Shown in pieces: positions 46,773-54,410 of a stretch of DNA of 64,000 nt. The number at the start of each line of letters is the position of its first letter. Position 1 is the stretch's first letter. Location of the stretch: assembly GCA_003116975.1 (NCBI GenBank), contig BGKB01000089.1, positions 186,001 through 250,000 of the forward strand. Reading direction: 5' to 3'. The position numbers and the translations under genes were made by a program. This stretch comes from Aurantiochytrium sp. KH105 (Eukaryota > Sar > Bigyra > Thraustochytrida > Thraustochytriidae). Under the pieces are notes generated by a model. That model was not told the DNA's origin, did not search any database, and saw only the letters and a program-made list of their open reading frames with translations.

Positions 46773-47070
46773 ATGCAAGTTTTGTATGACAGAACACAGC
46801 ATAAATAAGATCATAAATGATTTTTACAAAGAATATGCAAGTATGCAACCTTGAGAGTGCATGACCAAGTTGGGTTCTTTTGGTGGGTTGGGGTGTAATG
46901 AATGGAAAACTTTTATCCTCTATTCGTGTTATAAAGGTGGCCAACTTCGAGGAGTTTTTCGGTGAGACGGCGAACAACAAGCTACAGAAACAAGACAAAT
47001 TTTTATTTCTCAGTGTAAAATGACGCCTCATTGCAGCCAATCGTGGGTGTCTTTGAGTACCCGGCAGAAG

Positions 47071-47100
47071 CACGATCACGATCACGATCACGACCACGAT
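47071..47100 (+). repeat. Hexanucleotide (CACGAT)5 repeat
   Basis: Five units, the fourth changed to CACGAC. Translated on the minus strand it gives a false hydrophobic run. Confidence 0.9.
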
Positions 47101-47304
47101 GGCATGGATAGTTCTTCTCAAACGCTCTTTCCCCCACCTTGTGAACAATGAAGAAAGTTGCGGGATGCAACAGCATGAGAGTCCTCTCGTGGATTCTCTT
47201 GACTCATTGCAGGCCAATCAGGCGGAGAACTAACAGTAAACGCATGAACAATGAATCACACATTTCGAACAGGTCCATTCGCCGATTTGATCTGTTCACC
47301 TTAT

Positions 47305-47310
47305 TTATTT
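47305..47310 (-). terminator. Probable poly(A) signal of the RRM gene
   Basis: TTTATT on the plus strand reads AATAAA on the minus strand. It lies 24 bases beyond the RRM stop codon, a usual distance. Confidence 0.5.
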
Positions 47311-47333
47311 TGAGGTTGCGAGCGCAAACAGTG

Positions 47334-47645
47334 TCATGACGATGCCACGCCGAGGTCTGCAAAATCTTGAGGGCCAGCAGCTTTGACTCGGATCACCTTG
47401 CCGAAGACCTCTGAGTTATGTAGGTTCTCGCTGGCCGCGACGGCGTCCTCTGCCTCAGACATGGTCACAAGTGCGTCTCCTGAGCAGACGGGTCGTCCAC
47501 CCGGGGCTCGGGCCACGCCCAGCCGGACGCCGGAGACCTCGCCAAAGGGGACGAAGAGCGCGCGGAGCAGCGCCTCGGACGCCGTCTCTGGCAGGTCGCG
47601 TACCCGCACGCTTCGCGCGACCACCGTCGTCGGCGCCGCCTCCAT
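47334..47645 (-). CDS. Small RRM-domain protein, non-canonical RNP motifs
   Basis: The 103-residue product is almost entirely one RRM fold: beta1 SVRVRDLP, alpha1 SEALLRALFVPFGEV, beta2 GVRLGVA, beta3 GDALVTM, alpha2 AEDAVAASENLHNSEVFG, beta4 KVIRVKAA. The helix and beta4 wording (PFGEV, NxSExFGxxIRV) is very like the RRM of the cyclophilin PPIE/CYP33 family, but no cyclophilin domain is present here. The aromatic residues that normally stack on RNA are missing: RNP1 reads GDALVTM where GFAFVEF is typical, and RNP2 has R in place of Y/F. The ATG at 47645 is chosen because the reading frame upstream is low-complexity (AQHAQHAQ from a microsatellite). An intron and upstream exon cannot be excluded. 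An RNA-processing or protein-binding role is inferred. Confidence 0.75.
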   Translation of the reverse strand: MEAAPTTVVARSVRVRDLPETASEALLRALFVPFGEVSGVRLGVARAPGGRPVCSGDALVTMSEAEDAVAASENLHNSEVFGKVIRVKAAGPQDFADLGVASS

Positions 47646-47731
47646 CGTGCGCGACTTCTCGGGCGACGACGGCCTCTGCTGCCTCGCTCGCTCGCCCGCT
47701 CGCTCGCTCACCTTGCGCGGCGCTCTCCGCG

Positions 47732-47796
47732 CGTGCTGTGCGTGCTGTGCGTGCTGTGCGTGCTGTGCGTGCTGTGCGTGCGTGCGTGCGTACGTG
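47732..47796 (+). repeat. 9-bp CGTGCTGTG repeat then (CGTG)n
   Basis: Five exact nonanucleotide units run from 47732 to 47776, followed by a CGTG tetranucleotide run. Confidence 0.9.
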
Positions 47797-48088
47797 TCTG
47801 CCGCCCTCTCTCCCTCTCCCCCGCTCGCCGCCGTGTGCGCGTACAAGGCGGCCCCGCAGCACACGGCGCGCGAGGAGGTGCATACGGCGCGCGAGGGGGT
47901 CCCCACGTACGAGGAGCCCCATCCTCGGCCGCGCGGCCTCACTCGGGGCCGAGCCGCCAGCAGCCGCAGCTGCAGCTCGCTTCCGCGTCGCCGCGAAGGC
48001 GGCCGCCCCGCGCGGGGGGGCTGGCGAGGCCGGCGGGTGGTCGCGGAGGGCGGTCGCGGCGACCTGCCGTGGCTGCTGCCGCTGCCTC

Positions 48089-48374
48089 CATTCCTTCATT
48101 CCTTCATTCATTCCTACATTCATTCATTCCTTCATTCCTACATTCATTCCTTCGTTTCATTCACCATGCCAGGATGGTCATTCATTCATTCATTCATTCA
48201 TTCATTCATTCATTCATTCATTCATTCCTTCATTCCTTCATTCATTGGTCGTTCATTCATTCGTTCATTCATTGGTCGTTCATTCATTCGTTCATTCATT
48301 CAATCATTCATTCGATCATTCATTCCTTCATTCATTCCTTCATTCCTTCCTTCATTCATTCATTCATCCATTCA
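48089..48374 (+). repeat. Long (ATTC)n tetranucleotide microsatellite
   Basis: About 285 bases are built of ATTC with scattered CTTC, GTTC and TTGG variants, and one non-repeat interruption near 48150-48178. It has no spacer pattern. Confidence 0.95.
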
Positions 48375-49450
48375 AGCAAGGGGGCCGTGCGATGGCGGAT
48401 GTCTCGCCATCCTTTGCATCTCATCGCCTCGATCCTCGGGGCGGAAGCCGTCCCTCCGTCCATGACGCGCCGTCCCCACCCGCGGCGAGCAGTGAGTGCG
48501 CGGCGCGAGCATCTGCCACTGCAGGTCGCTGTCGCGGTCGCGGTCGGCGGCCTCGGCCTCTTCGCGCCCGCGCGTTTCCGCGAGGAGGAAAACACAGTCG
48601 CCGGGTTCGCGTTGTGGGGTCGGGCTGCTCGCCTCGGGCCACGCGCGGCCTCGCTGCAGCCCGCGACGCTCGCATCGCGCGGGCGCCGAGGCGCGGCGAG
48701 CAGCGCAGGCGCGGCGAGCGAGCGGGCGCGCAGGCGGGGCGGGGCGGCGCCGGGGCGGCGCCCGCGGGCTGTGCGGGGCGAGGCTTTTTCGGGCCGGCAG
48801 GGAAGATATGACATGATGCCTCTCCCTCCCTCCCTCCCCGCCGACACGAGCTGCGAGCTCGCTCGCTCGTTTCCCTCCGCGAGAACGCGCGAACGAACGC
48901 GCCGAGCAACGCTCGCTCGCTCGTTTCGTGCGTTTCGTGCGTGCGAGCGGCTGCGAGCGAGCGCATGGTCCGCGCGGGGCGAGCCATGCCATGCCACGCC
49001 GCATGCCGCGACCGCGAGCCGAGGCGCCCCAGCTAGCTCGCTCGCTCGCTGGCCGCGCTGGCCTCGCCGCGCGGAGCCGCGCGCTCGCTACCTCCCCGCG
49101 GCCGCGCCGTGCGCTGCAGGTGTCGCCTCGCGGAGGCAAGGAAAGCACAGGCCCGCGCGGCGAGCCATGGCGCGGACGGTCCTGCCAGCGACTGCGAGCG
49201 AGCGCGCGAGCACGCACCGCAAGAGCTCGCTGCCGCGCGCGAGGACCTCCGTCGCCGCGCCGCGCCTCGCCTCGCAGTCGGCCGCTGCGGCGGCTGCTCG
49301 CAGTCGGGTCGCACGCGCCGCGACCGCCCGCGCGGCTGAACTGGGCTCGGCTCGGCCCGGCCCGCGTCAGCGCGGACACACAAACGCGAGCGAGGCGCAG
49401 CGAGGCGCTACGCTCTCCCCATCCATCACCTGCCGCGCGGGACTGCGATG
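48375..49450. other. Very GC-rich, CpG-dense segment
   Basis: The segment is dominated by GCGAG, GCTCGCTCG and GGGGCG words on both strands. Its ORFs read as Arg/Ala/Ser/Pro-rich strings with no domain. Composition contrasts sharply with the coding DNA on either side. Confidence 0.75.
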
Positions 49451-49682
49451 ATTGATACGAGCGCTGCAAGACTGACGCTCGATGCTTTTGTAAATTGGCC
49501 CAGAGGAGAAGGAGGAGGAGAAATCGATGTCTGTAAAATTCCTCGAACCGCACCCGGTGACAAAAAACCTTTTCCCCTGCGGCCTCGTCGAGCGTGCCGC
49601 AGCAGCACTGCACTGCGTCGAATCTCTCTCTCCAGCTGCATGCTGCTGCGCTGCGCCTGCAGCTATTCCCCCGAGAAGTCTC

Positions 49683-49749
49683 CTTGATCTTGATCTTGAT
49701 CTTGATCAGCAGCTGCAGCAGCTGCAGCAGCTGCAGCAGCTGCAGCAGC
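49683..49749 (+). repeat. (CTTGAT)4 followed by (CAGCAGCTG)n
   Basis: Four CTTGAT units at 49683-49706 abut a CAGCAGCTG nonanucleotide array at 49707-49749. Confidence 0.9.
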
Positions 49750-49784
49750 CAGCTCGCTCTCGGCAACGTCGGGCGCCTCGCCTC

Positions 49785-49855
49785 CACTCCTTTCCATCGT
49801 CACTCCTTTCCAGCTCCTTTCCACTGCCATTCCTTTCCTTTCCTTTCCTGCTCGA
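49785..49855 (+). repeat. Pyrimidine-rich CCTTTC repeat
   Basis: Imperfect copies of CTCCTTTCC and TTTCC make an almost pure pyrimidine strand. Confidence 0.75.
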
Positions 49856-49962
49856 GCTCTTCCTCCTCCGGGGCGCCGTCCTTGCTTGCTTCCTTCCTCG
49901 CTTGCTTGCTTCCAGCGGGACGGGCTCTTCCAGGAAGTGGATTCCACCGTGCAAGAGCTGCT

Positions 49963-49993
<31 letters not shown>

Positions 49994-50005
49994 CACAGCA
50001 GCAGC
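49963..50005 (+). repeat. (CAG)n trinucleotide repeat
   Basis: About ten CAG units are followed by imperfect CAA/CAG copies. No coding frame through it is supported. Confidence 0.9.
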
Positions 50006-50099
50006 GACGACGCCTTTCATTCGCCTGAACGCGCCGAGCTTGCACCGTTTTCGGCCGCGCGATGGATGGACGCCCTGCGGATGTCGGGCAGATGAATCG

Positions 50100-50167
50100 A
50101 TTGATGGATGGATGGATGGATGGATGCCAGTAGACGGATGTGATCCATGCATGCATGCATGCATGCA
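50100..50167 (+). repeat. (GGAT)n and (ATGC)n repeats
   Basis: GGAT units lie at about 50104-50126, and a palindromic ATGC run lies at about 50146-50167. Confidence 0.85.
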
Positions 50168-50699
50168 GGGATGGATGGCGGCCAGTGGCGACAGCACTGG
50201 CACAGGGCCTTCCTTGGTCGCGAGACTCTACCTCCCCTCTCCAGCAATCAATCCATGGCACCGCGGCACGCGACATCCGCCAGCCGTCACATCGTGTGCG
50301 TCCCGCCCCGTGGGAACAACTGCGGCAGCCGAAGATGCAGCGGCGGCGCGGCAGGCGATCGGATGGATGGACTTGCTCGCGTCTGCGAGCTTGGTTGGTC
50401 GGTGAATTCGCTGCTGGCCAGGCTCAGGCCCAGCCACGCCGAGCCACGCCAAGCCGCGACTGCGAGCAGCGCCGACTCGTGCCTCTGCGTCGACCGCCAT
50501 GCCATCCATGCAAGCAAGCGCAGAGGGGACGCTCTGGACCTGGCCCCGGCGACGACTGACTGCGACCGCGACGCGAGAACTAACACAAGTAAGTCCTGGG
50601 GCGGGTCAGCACTGGCAGGCGTGCGGGGCAGTACAGTGCAGAGCAGAGCAAAGCACAGCACAGTGAAACAGAGCAGAGCAGGTCGAAGTGGAGAAAACA

Positions 50700-50700
<1 letters not shown>

Positions 50701-50730
<30 letters not shown>

Positions 50731-50806
50731 ACAGCCAGCCACCACGCCTGCCAGCCGTGATAAGGCCGCCTGCTGTGCAAACCTGAATCACTTCCCCCCC
50801 CCCCCC
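50701..50806 (+). repeat. (AGCC)n repeat and C13 tract
   Basis: AGCC units with one ACAG interruption occupy 50701-50741. A run of 13 cytosines lies at 50794-50806, about 130 bases before the transporter start. Confidence 0.85.
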
Positions 50807-50936
50807 GACCCCGACCAGGCTGCCTTGAAGGGCGCCGCAGGAACGCACGAGCAGCGAGCAGACACCCGTCGATCAAGCTTGGACACGAGAAACACGAGAG
50901 AAGTCGGCCTCGGTTGTTCGTTGTTGTCATAGGACC

Positions 50937-52415
50937 ATGTCGAGCATCTGCGACCAGTACAGCGGAGAGTCGCAGACGCTCTGCAATGACCTCGCAGGAG
51001 ACCTGAACGTGTTTTTCACGCTCTGGGCCACCTCGTGCGTCTTCTTCATGCACGCGGGTTTCGCCATGCTCTCCGCCGGCGCTGTGCGCACCAAGTCGAC
51101 CACCAACATCCTCATTTGCGTCGTCATGGATTGCTGCGCCTGCGCCTTCGCATGGTGGCTCATGGGATGGGCTCTCGCCTATGGCGAGGACAAGGGATCC
51201 TTTATTGGCACCACGCAGTTCGTCGGCATGGAGCTTGGTGAGAGCGTGAGCTACATCGACTGGCTCTTCCAATTCGCCTTTGCAGCCACCGCTGCCACCA
51301 TTGTTAGCGGCGCCGTCGCGGAGCGCGCCACCTTCGAGTCGTACCTTACCTACTCCTTCTACCTCTCGGCCATCATTTACCCGGTCGTAGTCCACTGGGT
51401 CTGGGGCGGCGGCTTCCTCACCCTCAACGGCGACAACGCCGTCGCTGGCGTCGGTGCTCTCGACTTTGCTGGATGCGGACCTGTGCACATGGTCGGTGGT
51501 GTCGCCGGCGCTGTCGGCTCGTACCTCATCGGACCCCGCCTCGGCCGCTTCGATTCCGACGGCAAGCCGCTCTCCATGCCCGGACACAGCACGCCGCTCG
51601 CCACGCTCGGCACCTTCATCCTCTGGATGGGCTGGCTCGGTTTCAACCCAGGCAGCGTCCTCGCCCTTGTCGGCAACAGCAACCTTGCTGCCCGTGCCGC
51701 CGTCAACACCATTCTCTCCAGCGCCACCGGAGGTCTCTCTTCGCTGCTCTTCTCCACGTACATCAACCCTGGGCGCGAGTGGGACATCAACGGTGCCCTC
51801 AACGGCGTCCTGGCGGGTCTTGTCTCCATCACCGGCGGCTGCCCCGTCGTGACCCCGTGGGGCTCTCTCATCATTGGTCTCTTTGGCGGCATCGTCTACC
51901 AGCTTGGATCCAAGTTTGTCCTTCTCATCATGAAGCTCGACGACCCCCTTGACGCCGTCGCTGTCCATGCCATCACCGGAATGTACGGTCTTATTGTGGT
52001 GGGCTTCTTTGCGAAGACCGAGTTCGTGCAGGAGCTCGCCGGCTTCGACGAGTCTGTCTCCTACAAGGACTTTTCCGGCGTCTTTTATGGAGGCAACGGC
52101 AAGCTTCTTGGTTGCCAGCTTGTTGAGATCGCTGTCATCCTTCCCTGGGTCTCCGTGCTCATCTTCCCTTACTTTTACTTGCTGCGCCGATTCAACTGGC
52201 TTCGCATTAGCGCCCGGGCCGAGGAAATTGGTATCGACAACAGCTCCCACGGTGGTCACGCGTACCCGGACTTTTTCCCTGACATGTCCAAGTCGCACCA
52301 GAGCTCTTTCAATGGCTCTGTTCACAGCGTCCATTCGTCCCCTCACAACGACGTTGAGACTGCCGATGCACAGAAAGACAAGAACACTCCGGAGCAGACT
52401 GTCGCGCAGGCCTAA
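50937..52415 (+). CDS. AMT: Ammonium transporter, AMT/MEP/Rh superfamily (AMT type)
   Basis: A 492-residue membrane protein of the usual AMT length with about eleven hydrophobic segments. It imports ammonium across (most likely) the plasma membrane as a trimer, as in characterised AMT/AmtB proteins. Pore residues are in place by comparison with E. coli AmtB: D176 in DFAGCGPVH, the twin histidines H184 and H344 (DAVAVHAITG), W156 in WVWGGGF, F236 in WLGFNPGS, and phenylalanines near 113-115 (FQFAFA). After the last segment comes the regulatory tail RISARAEEIGIDNSSHGGHAY. The threonine that gates plant AMT1 when phosphorylated is replaced by Ser436. The last 45 residues are Ser/His-rich. The ATG (gaccATGtc) is the first in frame that fits the family N-terminus. 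The gene is intronless and convergent with the next gene. Confidence 0.97.
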   Translation: MSSICDQYSGESQTLCNDLAGDLNVFFTLWATSCVFFMHAGFAMLSAGAVRTKSTTNILICVVMDCCACAFAWWLMGWALAYGEDKGSFIGTTQFVGMELGESVSYIDWLFQFAFAATAATIVSGAVAERATFESYLTYSFYLSAIIYPVVVHWVWGGGFLTLNGDNAVAGVGALDFAGCGPVHMVGGVAGAVGSYLIGPRLGRFDSDGKPLSMPGHSTPLATLGTFILWMGWLGFNPGSVLALVGNSNLAARAAVNTILSSATGGLSSLLFSTYINPGREWDINGALNGVLAGLVSITGGCPVVTPWGSLIIGLFGGIVYQLGSKFVLLIMKLDDPLDAVAVHAITGMYGLIVVGFFAKTEFVQELAGFDESVSYKDFSGVFYGGNGKLLGCQLVEIAVILPWVSVLIFPYFYLLRRFNWLRISARAEEIGIDNSSHGGHAYPDFFPDMSKSHQSSFNGSVHSVHSSPHNDVETADAQKDKNTPEQTVAQA

Positions 52416-52547
52416 GGTTTTCTTTTCTTTATTTGGATGGAAGACCGTAAACAGAAAGGTGTCGAGTGTTTCAACATCATTTCGTCCACACCCCCCACCA
52501 CCAACATCTTGACATCTCTCATTTCCTTCTATTTCGCTGACAAACAA

Positions 52548-52553
52548 AATAAA
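52548..52553 (+). terminator. Probable poly(A) signal of the transporter gene
   Basis: AATAAA lies about 130 bases beyond the transporter stop codon, in an A/T-rich context. Confidence 0.55.
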
Positions 52554-52592
52554 ACGTGTTTTATCTTTTTTATGAAAATTCTCCGCTCGCAC

Positions 52593-52598
52593 TTTATT
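52593..52598 (-). terminator. Possible poly(A) signal of the orphan coiled-coil gene
   Basis: TTTATT (AATAAA on the minus strand) lies about 157 bases beyond the stop codon at 52755. It is only 40 bases from the opposite-strand signal. Confidence 0.4.
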
Positions 52599-52611
52599 AT
52601 TTTGCACCGCT

Positions 52612-52695
52612 CCTCATCATTATCGTTGTCATTGTCACTGTTATTAGCTTCATCTTCATCCTCATCTTCATCTGCATCATCATCATCATTTACCA
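52612..52695 (+). repeat. Imperfect (TCA)n trinucleotide repeat
   Basis: TCATCAT, TTCATCT and GTCATTGTC variants run for about 80 bases in the shared 3' UTR. Confidence 0.7.
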
Positions 52696-52754
52696 CCCTG
52701 CGTCGTCATCATTAACGTTGCGTGGCGTAACGTCACATTTCAGTCTTTCACACA

Positions 52755-54410
52755 TCAGGGCTGGCCACTTGCATGCCGAGGTCGCTTGGCGGTGGGACCA
52801 AAGTTCTCCTCGCTCGATGGCCCCGAAAGAACTTGCTCGCTGCCATTATTCTCGCCTTCGGGGACATTGACATCGGCATTAGCGTCAGACTTCCCCAATT
52901 CAGCGTCGTCGCTCCTAGCGCTCGCAGTATGCGGATCTGCAAGCTGTTCTGCTCCGCCGAGATCCGGCCGCGATGTCGCGGTCGAAACACCCCCATCCGT
53001 TCGCCCAGACTCGATGCGCAGCCGAGACTCTGCCGTTAATGCGCGAGCAGTTTGTGTTTCGAGAATTGCCTCAAAGGTCACGCGCGAGGTGGTCAGTGCG
53101 CGGCGCAAAACCTCGTTTTCCTTCTCCAAAAGATCGATTCGATCCTTTTCTAACAAGAGAGCTCTCTCCTCTGCCCCTGGGAATTGTGCCAAGGCCTCGA
53201 GGTCATCTGCCGATACGCCAAACAGCCGCTTCACGACCGCGGCAGGGGCCAAGCTGTCCTTGGCATCCACGTCACCTTCATTCGCCTCGACACCAGAGTG
53301 CTCGATAGCGCTCCGCGTTCGGGTCAGCAAATTATCGAGCACCTCCGAGGCCGGAGGCACAGATTTTTGCAGGGCCGCTTTGAGCTTGGTCCACTTCACG
53401 TTTGGCATGGCTAACGCCTTGGGTACCAGCTCCCCGCGGTCCCGACGACGCCGGTACATGATAAAGTCTTCCGGCGAATCATCCTCATCGCGATCGACGT
53501 ACCACGTGAGACGTCGTAGCGTGCGCTTCGGTTTTTCCACTTCCTCCTGGATGCGATCAGCCTCCGTGCAAAGCCGTTTCGCTTCGGCGATGGCTGCGAC
53601 TTTCTGTGAGTTTGAGGCGTCTGCGCCAGCAAACGACTCTGCCTTTGCTTCCGCCGCAGCGGCCTGCGCCTTTAGCATGGCAACACGTTTTTCTGAGCTT
53701 TCTAGCAATTCTCGCCGTGCATTGACAGCTGCTATCCAGCATTTCTCAGGGAAATGGGTCCACCGGATGCGCTGGTCCTTGACGCCCTCGATCATCGCCT
53801 CGGTGAGTCCCAAGTGCTCCAACCACCGATTGCGAATGTTGATACCGTGGCGTATCTCGCCCGGCGATCCCCTAGAAGGTAGCGTCACCATCCAGTCAAA
53901 GCACTCGTGCCTCTCCTCACCCATGAGTTCCTCTGCAAGTCGGCACCACGGCGTTTCTCCGTTGATGCTGATCAAATCCACGCGCTCGCACAGGCACCGT
54001 CGCTTCGAAAACGGTTCGCCGTTCACCATGAGGCGTTCTCCGTTTGATCGCGTGGTTCCTGGCCGCGTATTCCGCAAGAGAGGAGGCACCGCCAGCGCAT
54101 TGGCCTCGTCGTCAGCCTCTTTGCCTTCGAGCATCTTCTCTGCATTCCCTGCAACGAGTTTACCAACAGAGGCGAGCGGATCATTTCCAAAATTGGTGTC
54201 TCCGTCTCCTTCGAGGCCTTGTGGGCCCGTACTGGGCGCAACGTCGCCATGATACGCAGCTGTCACCTCTGAGTGTGGAAGGGGGGGAGGTGGCGGAGGG
54301 TTGACATCATTTCCGCTTACGCCCTGGCCTACCTCGTGTCCTGAATGACTTGTGTCTTGGGCATCGCCCAGCTCTGGCGGGTTCGACGAAGCCACCTCGC
54401 GCTCAGCCAT
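52755..54410 (-). CDS. Orphan coiled-coil protein, probably nuclear
   Basis: I do not recognise this 551-residue protein. It starts with an acidic, disordered stretch containing PPPPPPLP (about 38-45). A compact Trp/Cys-containing region follows (about 125-228: FSKRRCLCERVDLISING, NRWLEHLGLTEAMIEG, RWTHFPEKCW). An Ala/Glu-rich coiled coil spans about 229-299, then a basic stretch (TLRRLTWYVDRDED, MYRRRRDRGE). A leucine-rich coiled coil lies at about 411-465 (LLLEKDRIDLLEKENEVLRR). The tail is disordered and ends in a likely nuclear localisation signal, KRPRH. The ATG at 54410 is chosen because the 279 in-frame codons upstream lie in GC-rich DNA and read as Arg/Ala/Pro-rich noise. The Trp pattern near 190-225 loosely recalls small DNA-binding helical domains, but I cannot assign one. 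Confidence 0.7.
   Translation of the reverse strand: MAEREVASSNPPELGDAQDTSHSGHEVGQGVSGNDVNPPPPPPLPHSEVTAAYHGDVAPSTGPQGLEGDGDTNFGNDPLASVGKLVAGNAEKMLEGKEADDEANALAVPPLLRNTRPGTTRSNGERLMVNGEPFSKRRCLCERVDLISINGETPWCRLAEELMGEERHECFDWMVTLPSRGSPGEIRHGINIRNRWLEHLGLTEAMIEGVKDQRIRWTHFPEKCWIAAVNARRELLESSEKRVAMLKAQAAAAEAKAESFAGADASNSQKVAAIAEAKRLCTEADRIQEEVEKPKRTLRRLTWYVDRDEDDSPEDFIMYRRRRDRGELVPKALAMPNVKWTKLKAALQKSVPPASEVLDNLLTRTRSAIEHSGVEANEGDVDAKDSLAPAAVVKRLFGVSADDLEALAQFPGAEERALLLEKDRIDLLEKENEVLRRALTTSRVTFEAILETQTARALTAESRLRIESGRTDGGVSTATSRPDLGGAEQLADPHTASARSDDAELGKSDANADVNVPEGENNGSEQVLSGPSSEENFGPTAKRPRHASGQP

Larger units (their letters stand above)
46773..47333. other. 3' intergenic region between convergent genes
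   Basis: This AT-richer stretch separates the giant gene (+) from the RRM gene (-). I see no supported gene in it. A weak AATAAG at 46804-46809 could serve the giant gene. Minus-strand AATAAA motifs are at 47305-47310 and 47002-47007. Confidence 0.7.
47646..50936. other. Long divergent intergenic region, microsatellite-rich
   Basis: About 3.3 kb separates the divergent RRM (-) and ammonium transporter (+) genes. It holds a chain of simple repeats listed separately, plus a very GC-rich core. Long ORFs exist in several overlapping frames on both strands, but all are low-complexity. It presumably contains both promoters; I cannot point to a specific TATA or initiator element. Confidence 0.65.
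52416..52754. other. Shared 3' region of convergent genes
   Basis: Transporter and orphan gene end here, 339 bases apart. It holds a poly(A) signal for each strand and a TCATCA-type repeat, so the two 3' UTRs probably overlap. Confidence 0.65.

Noticed and set aside
1..46772. Bacterial contamination or a transferred bacterial adhesin gene
   Set aside because: The same sequence continues into clearly eukaryotic genes, and filamin, FN3 and PA14 nesting is not a known bacterial gene layout. An older transfer of the EVQ module alone remains possible.
46747..47217. Minus-strand ORF of 156 codons with a hydrophobic stretch
   Set aside because: The hydrophobic run comes from the CACGAT repeat, the frame overlaps the giant gene's end, and no family resemblance is seen.
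47646..47942. N-terminal extension of the RRM protein by 99 codons
   Set aside because: It reads AQHAQHAQ and Arg-rich strings from a microsatellite; the ATG at 47645 directly precedes the folded domain.
48089..48374. CRISPR-like array
   Set aside because: It is a simple tetranucleotide run with no unique spacers, in eukaryotic DNA.
47383..49451. Long plus-strand ORFs (360, 446 and 572 codons)
   Set aside because: They run through the ATTC microsatellite (giving repeated FIHS) and the GC-rich core. Composition is Arg/Ala/Pro/Ser noise, overlapping frames are all open, and no domain is present.
48372..49787. Minus-strand ORF of 471 codons
   Set aside because: It is open only because the DNA is GC-rich; the product is low-complexity and its start lies in a CAGCAGCTG repeat.
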